From Aquatica leii (lineage: Eukaryota; Arthropoda; Insecta; Coleoptera; Lampyridae): a stretch of DNA of 64,000 bases. The position numbers and the translations under genes are program-made. Location of the stretch: the NCBI GenBank assembly GCA_035610365.1, contig CM069432.1, positions 168,204,035 through 168,268,034 on the forward strand. Reading direction: 5' to 3'. This document shows positions 44,651 through 57,831 of the stretch, piece by piece (the stretch's first letter is position 1; every line of letters begins with the position of its first letter). The notes beneath the pieces were generated by a model, which saw only the letters and a list, made by a program, of their open reading frames with translations, did not search any database and had not been told where the DNA came from.

Positions 44651-47600
44651 CACAAATTATTTCTTATAACCAGTACAGTTCAAATGAAATGTTTTGGTAA
44701 GTACAAGTTCTTGTACAGCTTAGTTTTATTAGCAGCTTGCTAGCTTGATTCTTCATATTTGCTATCTGTGATAAATATTAACAGGTTGGCTGCAGATCAG
44801 TCCGATTAGAGTGCATCGTCTTCTTTCGTTAACGCCGGCTACTCCGATCGTAGTGGTGCTTACATGAAAAAAATACGCATAATTTTAGTACGTTTTTGGT
44901 TTTTACTTTTCAGGCAATTACTGTTTTTTGTTTCGTTTTATAAATTTGAAGATCAAACGATTATAAAATTCATTTGGCACAATAGAATTTTCCGAAAAAA
45001 TCTTCATAACGCTTTCATGACCTTTGATCACTATTACCAATTCACTACCATTTCGTCATCGACCTGTGTGTTAAAAATCTTATTCATCGTTATCATCAAC
45101 CAATGCAAATATGATTTTGTTAATATATCTATTAATGATATAATTATTTTTTTAATTAATTTATTATTTTGTGTTTAGATTTTAATTTTCTTTTATTGTG
45201 ATGTAATCAATCCTGATAGTGCAATAAATGTAACCTTAATAGTGTTTTTTATTGTTTGTTTAAGTCGTATGTCTGTAATTTCAAATTTGACGCATACATT
45301 AGTTACAAAATACGCCATAAGAAGTCGGTGCATGGTTTTCTACAAGTTTTTTAGATACAGAATGTTGTTTTTTAAAGTCAGTACGTTTTCGTCTTCGATT
45401 CAATACTTTAATTTTTAGATTGCTGGCAAACTGCTTATTACTTTAGTATCTCGTTTGCTTTATATATGGATTGTGTTTCTGCTTACGGCGTCATCGAAAA
45501 GTATTTATTTCAACACAAGCTTCAGTTGGTTTTGAGTTTTTGTGGTTGTAATTTGAGGATGTAAATGAACGATAAAGCAGGGTTTTGCCTACAATGTATG
45601 AAGAATATCATAAAAATGTTGAATAGTTGTAAATGTAATGTAAATGATTATTCAGTTGCGTGTTACTATGTTTTTAACTCAAATTACTTATGCTATCCGA
45701 TCGGCATGATTTTTATATATGATGCCAATCAGAATATATTTTGTTTTTTGTTTTTGACAAAAAAAAATATATTAACGTTTTTTATAGACTACATTTCCAT
45801 CATTTTTCCTTCTAATAACACAAAAATATTAAAAAAGTCATTCTGGCGTCAACCACAACCACAAATGTATCTAAAGGCAATCAACCTGTTTACGTACGTC
45901 TAACTTAGACACGAACATTATATCTTTTTAGTACAGACATTGTCACGTGCTGTTTTACTACACGTTCTTCTTTTTGTGGTTTTTGTTTAAAAAATATTAT
46001 CGTTAAAAATTAATAACGTCACTTGTCACATAATTAACGAAAAAAATAAGGTCATATCTAAAAAAAGAGTTATCAATTTAAATTCCCAAAAAATATTGCT
46101 TCTGTCGTTACGTTTTAATAAAATGAAGCATATAATACTTTTTGAAAACATGGAAAATTCACTGCAATTTATTATCAGTTCCGTTTTGTGTCACCTATCG
46201 TTTATGAAATGACCTGTAAGTTAACTTATAATTATTTTATAAAGTTTATAATATTCACAAGTATATTAACTTTGCAATTGTCTTAATGAAGATAACAAGA
46301 AATCAGATGAGAAGCATTAGATTTTTCTTTTTTTATTCTTTTTCTGCTGTGTTGCACTTACTTATCCTACCTTAAATGTCGTATTTAATAAAGATCATTA
46401 AACCATTTACCGTCTAATGATAGTCTAAACTTTGCACTTTTATAAAAGCTGTATAATTTGATCTTGACCTGGTTACAACATATAAAGCTATAAAATACAA
46501 TTTTATCTGACATATTTATTTTAGTTTGAATTCAATGCAGATTAAACTAATGTCTTTTGAAATACTACTTTTTAAAGTAACTTTTTAAATTCTTTGTAAG
46601 TCGTAAAATAGTTGCAATGACGGCGTGGGTTGCAGATTTTTAATTTATCTACGCATTTCACACGCGTAACCTCATGCTTGAGCAATAAAATTTGTTAACC
46701 TCGCAGTTTAAGACAGTACTAACGTAGATAAAATAACTGCACATTTGCACTTTGTTTTTTTGCAACAATGTACTGCGATGTTGACACAATTTATTATACA
46801 GTTTGCTTAGTTACAATAGTAATTTTTTAATTTTGCGTCAAAAGTAAAGCATAGCATAACAATCGTCTATGCAGCGCGAGACTATTGACGAGAGTAACTT
46901 ACATTATTTTTTGTTCTGTTTTTTGTGATTTTTTTGAGAAATTAAAAAAGAATTACACTAAAAACGTCACAACATTTGTAACTAACTGAATCTTAACAGA
47001 TATTGAATTTGAATGTTATTTGTAGTACCGACTCATAAATATATAATACTCCAATATTTAAATTTATGAAAGTTTTAAAATAATTTTTTTCTAATTTTAA
47101 ATAAATTTTAAAACCATTGAACCGATTTTCTACCAGATACGCACTTCTACTTAAGTTTTACGTAGATTTCGATATATCGATTTGCCACTCTAGAGATTTT
47201 TTTGTAATTACGTAACTACACTAACAAACGAATATTGTTGTTAACCGCAAAAAACAACCGCGTACGATATTTGAGTGATTTGACAAACAACGTTGAATAT
47301 TTTTTATAGTTAAAATAACAAAGCGCGGAATTTACTACATTCTGAGGATGATATTTGTCAGCTGCACTTAAGCAGTGCAAAAAATCGCATTTTTCATAAG
47401 CAACTTGTTTTCTCCAATCTTCTAATTTAAGAAAACTAAAATCAGACACTAAAACAACTGTTAAGTTTAACACTCCACCCCATTTTTATTTCTTATTTGA
47501 ACCAAATATTAAGGTTTTGTTATATATAAGTACTTTTTGTTTTTTTTTGTTTTTCATGTTTTAAAACTTACAACCTATTTGTTTGCACAACTTAGGAAAA

Positions 47601-49302
47601 AAGCTGGTTTTCTCGTTTTATGATGTTGCAAAAACAAGGGTTACATGGTATAATTAAAAAAATAAATTCTGTAATGTTTGCTGAAAAAATTCAACTAGTT
47701 AGTCTACGCATCAAGATCGTCATTCGTTCAATAATTCCTTAAGTTGTATGAATTTAAGTTTAAGAGATTCTTTCATTCTTTCGAATCTCTCACGATGATG
47801 ACACATACAATTACCAATAACTTATTGAAATTTTAATTTTTATTTTAATACACATTTATTTAATAAATAATAAATAACATATAAATTATGAGTTTTTATA
47901 TTATTAATATTTATTCAGTTAGATTGTTTTATAAATGAGTAGAAGTCAAACTATCTAAATTAAAATTTCCAATGCTTTCCGTATTGTTAAACACGTTTCT
48001 GCTGTTTTATTTCTAAGTGCCTAAAGTAACACTCTTATAAAAAATTTCAATTTTTGAAAAGCTCTTACAATTGCCAGGAACCCAAAAATCGCAACCAGTT
48101 TTACGTAAGGTGTTATTACTTTTCTTAAAACAGCGTTTGTTTTCAACGAAGAGAAATACTTTGCACAACATTATTTAAGATGAAATTTGTTCAAAATCAT
48201 TATCTTTTTATTAATTACTAAACAAAACGGTTTTTTTGCAGATATCATTTTATTAATAGTTTTTTGCGGAGGTTGTTTACAATTTAAATGTTCCTGTGTA
48301 TTGTTTGTTGCCTATTACTAAGAAAAATTTATGACCTTGTTGATTTTGTACTTTCCCGTTATCTCTTATCAATCCCAGTTTTTCTCTCCCTGTTGTTAGC
48401 CATTTTGGGGATTCGACAATCAAAATTGGTGCTGAACGCATGGTTGTGCCATTTCATTAAAGTAGATTTTGTATCCCTTGAAATTTCAAGAATCTGAATG
48501 AAATTGTGCATTAGTTTATAAAAAATCGCTCACCATTTTATGGAAACTTGTGTTTTGGGTGAAGATTTTATCGCTTTGGCGGATTTATCAACCAGTGTTA
48601 ATACCACATGTAGCTCGCCCAAGATCGTAGAGGTTTGTACCATTCTTATATTCCTATAATGTCCCTAAGACGTAATATAATTTCAGCTTTTCTTCTCTTC
48701 TTTTCTTTTTTTGTGGTTTTATCCATCGTTTGATCATCGTGTTACCAGTCGGTACCCTTCTGCCACCAGTATTGTAGCGTACCGTCATTCTACGAGTATT
48801 ATTGTTATCCAAGCATCAGCCTTATTCAATTATTTACTACGTGTACCTGTTCGTATTTTGAAGTCCCGCTAAGAAAAGTATATTGGGTGTTCGTCTCCAG
48901 AAGATTCCTGTATTCAGGGCTCCGTCTGCATGGTGCTTGTGTGGATTACCATCGCTATCATCTGCATCATCGAGAAAGTTAACCCGATCCTTATCGTTAT
49001 TACCTACTTTGGCTGAAACCTTACGTTACCGCTCGATCATTGACCTTCGTCATCGGAGAGGTATTATCACCGAATAGCAGGTCAGAAGTCATTGTTGTCT
49101 CGTCCAATTACATTTTGTGTACCCTAATATCATATTGTGCCCCCTATAAAATAATATTGTATCGTGGAGATCTGAATTTGTTGGTTATGAGAGGAAGAAG
49201 TTTACTTTGTAATTAAATATTTACCCTTCAGGTTTTAAGTATTGTGTGTAGTATCCCGTTTCAACTGTGAACTTTAGTACAGTCATTTAAATAAATATAT
49301 AT

Positions 49303-49305
<3 letters not shown>
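44651..49305. other. Unassigned block, 4.7 kb, with several short frames
   Basis: Plus frames at 44864-45178 and 45565-45903 and a minus frame at 47216-47473 ('WRKQVAYEKCDFLHCLSAAD') are open but unrecognised. The minus frame has no good ATG. A pyrimidine-rich, less AT-biased stretch occupies 48640-49080 with several AG-preceded T-runs, but no exon could be supported. Confidence 0.3.

Positions 49306-49340
<35 letters not shown>
49306..49340. repeat. (TA)n microsatellite
   Basis: An almost pure TA dinucleotide run of about 35 bases. It can extrude as a cruciform and is likely polymorphic. Confidence 0.95.
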
Positions 49341-49342
<2 letters not shown>

Positions 49343-51879
49343 CTTACGTTAATATCCGATTTTGTATAGATTCGACAGCAATCGATCACTAATCACATGT
49401 AATTATCAGTCATTAAAAATTAAGGTTATGTGGCATACGTTTTAACTACTATATAAAATACCTACTGTGTAAGGGGAAAAAGAAACAAGAACTACCCAAA
49501 ATTATTCTTTAATTTTTGTGTGACTAATATACAGAATACAACAAACATTGGGTAGACCTAAAAGAAACGTTTCGTTTAGCCATCGCCCTTGAATCAATAG
49601 TAGTTCTTTTTGGCTTATGTCTGTAACAATTTATATATACATCAGTTATTAAAGTAGCTTGTTTCAAACCCCCCCATTTAATTCAATTATTCATTATAAC
49701 TTGTATAATTAATTTGTCTAAACACCCTCACCATTATCACCTTGACTTAATCATTATATTTTGTGTAATTAAAGTAAAGAATCATCCCCATTACCATCAC
49801 CCTTGCCTTTGTATTTCAGCCAGTAGCGTACCGATTCTCAACCTTAGTGTTGCTTTTAGAGCGAGAGCGACTATAGCTCCTATTAAATTTGTTGGTATTT
49901 ATACAGTGAGTATCATCGTTCTTGGCGCCCTTTTAGTCACCTTTTGTCTGCGATATATGCGATATATGGTTTGTGGATTTATTGATCCACGACCCAGAAC
50001 TAGTCCGGGATCAACAAATTTAGTTACATACGATATTGAGACTCTATGCTTCGGGTTAAGTGGCGTGTATGTATGTGTATATATGTATGTAACAAGGTTT
50101 TTTTTAACACAACTGCAATTACACATTGTTAGTTTTCCAAAACTAATAAAATTGTAGAAAATATTAGGCAATAACTAAATGTAACCTACATATTTGCAAT
50201 ACAAAAAATTGTATTGTATAAACTGTTATTTTAACAAGTAATTGCGCAGAGAAACTAAAAGCGTGCACCCTTTTTTACGTTTATTTGGTACAGCAAGTAA
50301 CATTTCTAATATTTAGAAAAATGATAATATAATTAATTTTTAAACTAAATTAACTAAACCAAATATAATGAAAAATACATTTTTGAACATTAATTTATAG
50401 ATCTATAAATAAAAATTGTATCAGCTTTTCTTAACTACAAATTTTATTTATTTTATGTTGTAAGTACTACTGATATAAAATAATATATTTATTGTAATTT
50501 TGAAGTAAATATTGGAAGCAATTATTATTCAAAAACACAAATTAAAAAATTACATTTACATTATGTTATTAACAAGATGAAGTGAATATAAAATGCAAAA
50601 AAGTTTCTGGCTCTGACAGGTGGTTGTTAAATAAAAATTCCTCTGCTGTAACAACAAAAGCCGTAGGGTATAAAAATCAATTATTTCTCAACTTGAAACA
50701 TAACCAGTAATAGCAACTTCATACTTGTTATTTTTTAATTATAATCTGTTTATGTTTCCGAGAAAGTTTTATGAGAATGAAAAACGTTATAATCGGCATT
50801 ATAGGATGTTTTTTTTCTATCCAATAACATTTCTAATCCTTATTCTCAAAGGATTGACATTAGCTTTCACAGAAAATACTGAATATAAAACTTATCCTAG
50901 ATTTCCTTCTATTAAAACTGTTATTAACTGACAGGTCATGATGTATGATGATAAAAGACTAGAAGAGGTTGAGGTAGTTTTACTTAAAGTTGCTTTTGAA
51001 ATGTGTTAACAAAAAAATAATAAGCCAATTTTTAACATATTTTTCATTTTATGTTAGTTTACATTGAACAAAATAAATATGCTCAAAACAAATACCAGTT
51101 CTATTTTTATTTGAAATAATTACAAACTTAATTTGACTACAAAAACATTATTTATTTATAACTTGTTATTATGCATTTATTGTTAAATGCATTTTAAACG
51201 TGTTATTGACATGAATATAATTTGCAAATGCAATTGTAGCAAATACAGTAACATAAAGTTGCCCTCTCGGTGAAGTGGATGTTATTGTATGTTTACACGT
51301 ACACCAAACAACGATTACAATTTCCGAAGTGTAATTACTTGCTTTACAGTTTATTTAAAATTGTAATGTACAAGTTTAGTTGAATAAGTGCTAAATACGT
51401 TAATAAAAATTTAATTTACTATAACAAACAGCACACACATTAAAATGCAAACTTTACGTTTTTAATTAATTTTATATTTAGGCTGTAATTATATATACAC
51501 CGTTTTGTTTTCTTTAAATGTATATAAATGTTACATGCTTTGTATTTATAAGTAAAATGTTTAATCCAACGTCACGGAGATTTGTGTATGAAGAACGCAA
51601 TGATCACAATATCGCTTTAACTAAAATACGTAATATAACTAATCCTAATATAAAAAAATGATAATTTTATAAATATAGAGTATGCTTTTATTACAATAAG
51701 CCTCTGAGCATGTGTGAGAAACATAAAATTCAATAGTCTCCAAAACAATTTTATTTTTGTTAAAAAGAACATAAAATATTACTGCAAATGGTAAAGACTG
51801 GTGCAATTTTGCAAAAAGATATATTACACATTTGTCACAAAGTTTTGGTTTTTATTTTTTTTGCAGTTTTACGTATTTC
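49341..51879. other. Unassigned block with one 147-codon ORF
   Basis: The plus frame at 49714-50157 is the longest uninterrupted frame not explained by a known element. It contains a hydrophobic stretch 'FVGIYTVSIIVLGALLVTFC' that could span a membrane, but its start is low-complexity (His/Tyr/Leu) and a stop-free splice context was not found. A 3' splice-like 'tttgtatttcag' lies inside it at 49809-49820. The rest is AT-rich without features. Confidence 0.25.
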
Positions 51880-52520
51880 GAACAGCAACATGTTGTAGAG
51901 CTCTCAATGATCGTTCTAAAATGTTTGCAAATTTGTTTTTACATTTCAACCATCTCTTCTCAAGATAATCCAATTTTCTTCTATTGTAATTAATAATATG
52001 GTAAAAACAAAGTTTATGTATTTCTTACATCATCGTAGAGAACATGAACCTACAAGCTAGTAAATTGATCGGCTAAATATGCTTCTTTCATATGGTTGTA
52101 GAACTTAAAACGTTGCCATATTAAAAAATTCTTTTTTGAGGCCATATCTTTGATATTTGTTTTAGTATAGTAGTGTTAGAAAAAGAATTACTGATTGTTA
52201 TCACTTTTTCTGCGAAGTGCTGTACCGTTTTCATTAAACTAAAATTAACTACCTTCTTGTTCTAAGTGTTTAGAAATTTTGAAACAATTTTTACAAATAT
52301 TTATCAGAGTTCAGACAGCAGGAAACTGTCAACTAAGTGCACAGATAAAAAAAAAATTCTTTCTAGAAACACACTTCTTTAACTGCATAATTATTTAAAT
52401 CATCAACATTAACTTGTTTTTGACTTGAAATAAACCCAAATTTTTATGCTACGTTTATTATAGGTTTCAATTGTAAGTGCAGTTTCAACATCTCATTTTA
52501 AATTTGATCATCAATTTGTC
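51880..52520 (-). pseudogene. Possible hAT (ZBED-type) transposase trace
   Basis: The minus strand contains 'HFAEKVITISNSFSNTTILK' followed by Q-I-S-K-I. This resembles the 'I-P-L-S-N-N-T-I-x-R-R-I' motif of ZBED/hAT transposases. 'IKIWVYFKSK' earlier in the same direction is like the 'Y-L-x-F-G-F' start of these proteins. Frames are broken throughout and other motifs are missing, so this is a weak assignment. Confidence 0.27.
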
Positions 52521-53269
52521 AATATTTTAGAAAATAGAACCAGAACGATATTGTGTAAATGTGGGTTTGAGGCAGTTGTCAACCTTTTTAATATAATATA
52601 TTTTTTCTGCATTGGTAGGTTTTACTAGGCTGTTAAAATACATAATAAAGTATAATATGCGGTGTTGGCCAAAAATTTCTTACTACATCAGTAGTTATTG
52701 AATTTAGGAAAATGTAGCAACACATTACAAGAGAAACTCTTAATATAACCTATCTTTTGTTATAATTTGCTTCAACTTTTTTTTTCATTAGTAACTTTCT
52801 CAAATATTTTCAATCTGGCATTTCAGTATTTAACAATCTGCATAAGTAAGCTTCTTGTAAAAACCTTCAACAAAAATGTTGTTTTCTTAATTTGTCGTAG
52901 CAGACAAAAAGTTGCTACTATTTTGTCAGGTATACAAAATTTAAAAAAAAATTGTTGACTGTTTTTTACTTTTGATTGTTTTATTAAAGCATTACAAATC
53001 GACAGGTTTTATAAACACCCATTAATTTCTTGCTTGCGTTGCTTATTACTATCCTTAGAGGGCAGATATATCACAGTTTGAGCAATAGTACGTTTGTAGA
53101 AACTTCAATTTAAGAAAATACAAAACACGTGTTGGTTGAACGAATTTCAGTAGCAAACTGCAAGGTTATTGTGTTTATAAATGATGTGCATTCAAAGACT
53201 GGTACATTTGTATATAATGAGAAAACGGGATCACACTCAATATATGTAGGTAAAACACATGTACCGATT
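52521..53269. other. Unassigned spacer
   Basis: AT-rich. Short frames (52767-52958 plus, 53110-53310 minus) lack motifs. Confidence 0.35.
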
Positions 53270-53808
53270 AGTGGTAGAGAAACATAGATAGCACTATCGA
53301 TAACTATCAATACTTCAAACTATTGTCACCATCAATAGTTTTAAAGTTTACTATTTATAATGAGCGATAGTGCTAAGAATAATAAAGAAAGCAGCAATTT
53401 TCCCACAAAATTATGATAAAATACGTATTAATGTAATCTGGCGTACTACAAAAATGTGCTAAAAAGTTGCTATGTGTGATTTTATCATATCAGGCCAAAA
53501 TTACTTTAGACAGAAGGTCACGGATAAAGCCAATGACGTTGAGATGTTATTTTCCAAGCAAAATAGATAAATGGATTCTGTAAAACCTGTACATTGACTT
53601 CAAATTTAAATTATGTTCAACTATTTAACAAAATTATAAGAATTATTTTAAATAAAGTGTTTTTTTCGTTTATTATTAATTCCCAATAAAAAACAAAAAA
53701 ACGTGCACAACTCAAAATTCTGTTACTATCAAAAGCTATCGATAATTATCGATAAATGAAAACAACTATCAGTAACTATCGACGGTGTCGACTATCGACC
53801 CTCCATAG
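53270..53808 (+). mobile_element. Short hAT derivative with TATCGATA-rich ends
   Basis: The left end 'agtggtagagaaacatagat' continues 'agcactatcgataactatc'. The right end is 'ctatcgataattatcgataa' ... 'gtcgactatcgaccctcca'. These repeated ACTATCGATA boxes at both ends are typical of insect hAT elements. Inside, an ATG at 53360 opens 'MSDSAKNNKESSNFP', like a hAT N-terminus. Near 53490-53570 'DFIISGQNYFRQK' and 'ANDVEMLFSKQNR' match the last residues of hAT transposases (F-S-x-x-G-x-I-x-x-x-R-x-x-L-x-P-x-x-V-E-M-L-x-F). This looks like an internally deleted copy that keeps both ends of the gene. An 8-bp target duplication was not identified. Confidence 0.55.
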
Positions 53809-53849
53809 GAGGGATGTTGAATCAATTCGGTTACATACGATGTACATAG

Positions 53850-54020
53850 ATCCACTTTAATCACTTTTAGTTAAACGATTCGGTTTAGCCATCTTTGTTT
53901 AATAAAGCCAATTTAACCATCTTCAGTTAAACAATTTGCTTTGAATGCTTTTAGTTAATCAACTCATTTTAATTATAATTTTCCAAATCATTTATTTTAA
54001 CCACGTTCAGTTAAACGTTA
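53850..54020 (+). repeat. 28-bp periodic repeat array (block B)
   Basis: From 53870 there are five successive units of exactly 28 bases, each opening with a variant of 'gttaaacgattcg' and closing with 'cttca' or 'ttta'. Same family as block A. Together with the inverted block C it brackets 53.8-56.2 kb. Confidence 0.6.
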
Positions 54021-55000
54021 ATAATCGTAACACAAAAAAAGTTTATTACATACCAAAGGTGAGAAGTGTATGAATAAACTTAAGCGACAGATTATATAGC
54101 GAGACGCAAAGCGTCAAAGGATATAAGGTGCGCAGGTTCATCTTCTCAAGCGTAGTCTATATACAATTTTTTCTATCTACTAGAATTATTGAAGTTTTTT
54201 TACCTGTTACTGAATCAAATTTAAAATTTAAGATGTTAATTTTAACTTTAGAATCAATTGAGTGATTGTGACAGTTGTCATTAGTTTAATAATTTTTTTT
54301 GTTAAACTTACTAAAATTGTTTACAAGCATTATTACTTTTAGCGTTGATTATATCTAAAATAAGTTTAATTTAGTTAAAATATACATTTCCTTAAGCACG
54401 AACTTTAAATAAAATATGTTTTTAATATCAAATTATATTGTTTAATGAACATTTAGAACTCTTGAAATAACATCAAATAAATTCTCCTGCTCTTGGTAAA
54501 TAGTTTTGTAAACTGCATCATGTTTTCTAAATATAAAAAAGCAAAAGGTAATTTTGTAAATAATTTATTTAAACGCATCGAGTACACCCTAAATTCAATG
54601 TTTGCTTAGTTGGCTGTTCAACGTTTACAGAAAAAAATTTAAAGAAATTTCAACGGTCGTCACTAATAAGAAACATATATTAAAGAAATGCTTTTATTTC
54701 GTAACTATAGTCAATAGTTAATAAACAACATGTTTAAAAAAATATATAAGAAAATATATGCAAAAAACAGTTTCTAAAATTTGTTTGAATATTATCCTTA
54801 TTTTTTGAATAACAATCCCAAAAACTAATCATGTTTGAAGTTTTTTGTAAAAAGAATTCAAACTAAAACCATTTGTAGATATATTTCATACCAATTAAAA
54901 TAACTAAATACGTTTTAATGCATTTCATAACTATTATTATTATAAAGTGTAGATTTTTTAATACAACTTGGTAGAGTAAATCTTAATTGTGTGTTTTTTT
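54021..55000. other. AT-rich sequence before the candidate exon
   Basis: No coding motif. The last 25 bases form the T-rich tract and 3' splice site of the candidate exon at 55007. Confidence 0.35.
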
Positions 55001-55006
55001 TTTCAG

Positions 55007-55275
55007 ATGCCATCACAAGACGACATCCTAAAGTAACGGATTTTACATACGTAAATCCGTTGGGTTATATTTGGCAAAATTTATAACATTTATATAGTAT
55101 CTATGTAATATGTGATGCTAGTGATCAGTAATTTTAAGATACAATTATTTTGTGTACTTATTTTTTAAAGATGTTTAAAATGTGTACATATTTTATATTT
55201 ATGTTTTTTCATTATTTATAATTTGCTTTTGTTAGTGTAATTCATATAAATAAACGTGTTTTTAGAGAACATCTG
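55007..55275 (+). CDS. Candidate terminal exon of a spliced gene
   Basis: A strong 3' splice site (ttaattgtgtg, ten T, CAG) ends at 55006. In one phase the exon then encodes 'AITRRHPKVTDFTYVNPLGY' and I-W-Q-N-L before TAA at 55084, beginning with a codon split by the intron. The other two phases close after 7 and 9 codons. About 165 nt later AATAAA (55249-55254) is followed by T/G-rich sequence. This is a normal layout for a last exon. The upstream exon was not found, and I do not recognise the protein tail. A 9-bp hairpin (cggatttta.../gtaaatccg, 55037-55059) overlaps the coding part. The exon lies inside the interval bracketed by the 28-bp repeat blocks, so it might belong to that element. 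Confidence 0.35.
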
Positions 55276-56040
55276 CAGTGTTTCAATACGTAGCAAGAAA
55301 AAACAAATTAAATATAATTTGCAAACATAGGTACATGTATGTAGTAGGTATATATTTGACAAATATCTCACAAATAATTATGAGATACATCTAGAACAGA
55401 TTAAAAAGTAATATTTTTTATACATTGGAAACAAATATAGAGACGACATCTACATCTAATGTCTGCCATATATTGAAAACATATATTTAAAAGATATTTA
55501 TAACTAATATTTAGAAAAAGTTTATTTTATATAAATTATTGATATAACATTACAATAAATGCCCAATATAAAAAAGTGTGACATTCATATATTACGTATA
55601 TTTTGTGCTATTAGGGATATCATTTACCTGCGCCTAAAAAAGTGCAACTTTGTAGTTTTTTTGTGTGCATTATGCATAAAAATTTTGTTTTTTATAAGTC
55701 TATAAACATTAAATATTTTATGATTATAGCAGACTTTTGAACAAAAAATTTTTTAAATTGTTGTAGTCAAAACGACTAATAACCTGTTCACAAAAGGTTT
55801 AAAATTTTTATTTTAGAAACTAATTACTTACCTAAAACGATATGGATATGACTTAATTTAAATTGAATTTAAATAATCCGTAATAGAAAGATAATTTCTA
55901 ATGTAGAAGTACCTTAATGTTTATCAAAGATAGCAGATATCAAGTTTTAAGCTAGCACGTTATTCGTGAAACTAAGCTGTAGTAAAAAAAACTGAGCTAA
56001 AAATTTAATTTCAACTATACTGGCTAAAAGAAATAATTTG
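55276..56040. other. Unassigned AT-rich spacer
   Basis: No motif or repeat seen before block C. Confidence 0.4.
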
Positions 56041-56044
56041 GTTT

Positions 56045-56230
56045 CTTTGTGGTATAACTGTATTCAAAACAACTCTATCTAAAGCAACTTAAACAAATTG
56101 GTTAACATCAATTAGTTAAAACGAACCAGTTTCTAAAAGTGGTTAAAACTAACTAAATCATTTTGGTTAATTAGTTAATGTAGTTTTAACCAATTAACCG
56201 GTTACCATAAATCAAAAGTGACACCCTCAC
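56045..56230 (-). repeat. 28-bp periodic repeat array, inverted (block C)
   Basis: On the minus strand the end reads 'gagggtgtcacttttgattt' and then 'atggtaaccggttaattgg', followed by units such as 'gttaaccaatttgtttaag' and 'gaaactggttcgttttaac'. Its outer part resembles the start of block A ('gatgtcaattttgatctttg'). It is the inverted counterpart of blocks A and B. Confidence 0.55.
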
Positions 56231-57831
56231 TCTAAAGAGCTAATAGTGCAGTTGGCTTCTTAAAAGTTTCAATTTCACTTTGCATGTACGTTGTTTGTTC
56301 ATCACAAATTTTATTAATCATATAATTTATTAAGTTGTTAATTGTAAAAACGGAAAACAAGTGTAGTGTTGGAACTGCTACTTCTTTTTTATTGTTCAGC
56401 AGTTTTTCAGTGAGCAAAACGCTACTTTATTGTGTAACTTTTATCTACTCAATTGCTGTTAGGAAGTGATATTGGCTTAAGTAGCTAATTGGCAATTTAA
56501 GAAACTTTTTTAGAACTTAAGTACCAATATAAAATTCCTCAATTACTTAAGAACCACTTATAAAGTTTTTTACCACTCTTAAACAGCTACTTCATTGACA
56601 ACTTCTCAAAAGCCTTCAACAATACCTCTTTATGGTAGTATTGTTTCTTAAAGTCGACTTTGTTACTTTAAAAGAGCTGTTGTTTTTTTTTATTAATCAT
56701 TTATTGTCATTCATATTTACAAAATGGAGAGCTGATAAAAGTTGGGACAAACAAAACCAGCTGATACATTGTTTTCATTAACTTTAACCTATTCTTTTTA
56801 CTTTTTTCGTAAGATTTTGTGATCTTAGACGTGTTTTTATTTGCCAACAGAAAATCGATGACAAATGTTGAATCCTTATAGACAAATTGTACTGTGACTT
56901 CTTGAAAAAGATTCATTTGTAATAGATGGTCTACCGTTACACAATGAAGAAAATAATTGAGAAAGTTTTCCAAAGAAAAGAAGCGGAAGGTCAAATATTT
57001 TATTAATTTAGTTGTTCGTTTCTTGTCGATTTTCAGTATTATGTAAGAAATATAAGTACGATTAGTTTTCACATTATTAAACATTCAATGGTTATTTGTT
57101 TAATCACTTAGAATAGGTACGTACACTGTTTGAAAATTAATTTTACTGCATACTACTTCAATTTTTTGTGGATTTTTTTCGTATCCTTTCTTTCGTGCAA
57201 AACATCTCCAATATGCTTACAAATCACACCTCTTCTAAATCCTATATTTTGAGATGGTATCCAGCCTAGATAGATAACAACTTCTAATACTGCTAGTTTA
57301 TCTTAATAATATATTTCGGTTTTGTGAAACTTTTTCTTTAAATTACAGCGTAGTCTCTGTGCTGTTGTAAGAGTTCATTTTTATGCACAAATATGTGTCG
57401 AAACAGAAATAGACTAAAATGATACTTGAACCATATTTAACTACCATACCTAAAATTTAAATTTAACAGATAAAAAAAACAATTTACATTTATTGAAGCA
57501 CATACCAATTAAACCACACTTAATTCTTGTTTTGTATTATTCCTTTATGATTATAAGCAAACAATCCACACACACAGAAAAATAAATAATTAAAAAATTA
57601 GAAAATTAGTGATAAAACTTAATATGCATTTCTTAACCTCAACAGTGTTTGCAAACATTTATCAATTATACCAAATTACAGCAGGTTTCTTATAAAAGGT
57701 ACTGGTTAAAACATAAATAACTAAATTTCAAATTCAAAATCTAAAACTATAATTTAAAACGCCCATATTCTTCGTATTCTAAAATCAAAGATTATAAAAT
57801 ATTAAACAGTCCGTGAACGTAACATATATGT

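Noticed and set aside
49714-50157. 147-codon ORF with a possible membrane segment, considered as a novel gene
   Set aside because: The N-terminal part is low-complexity, no homologue or supporting signals were recognised, and a splice-acceptor-like site lies inside it. Kept only as an unassigned note.
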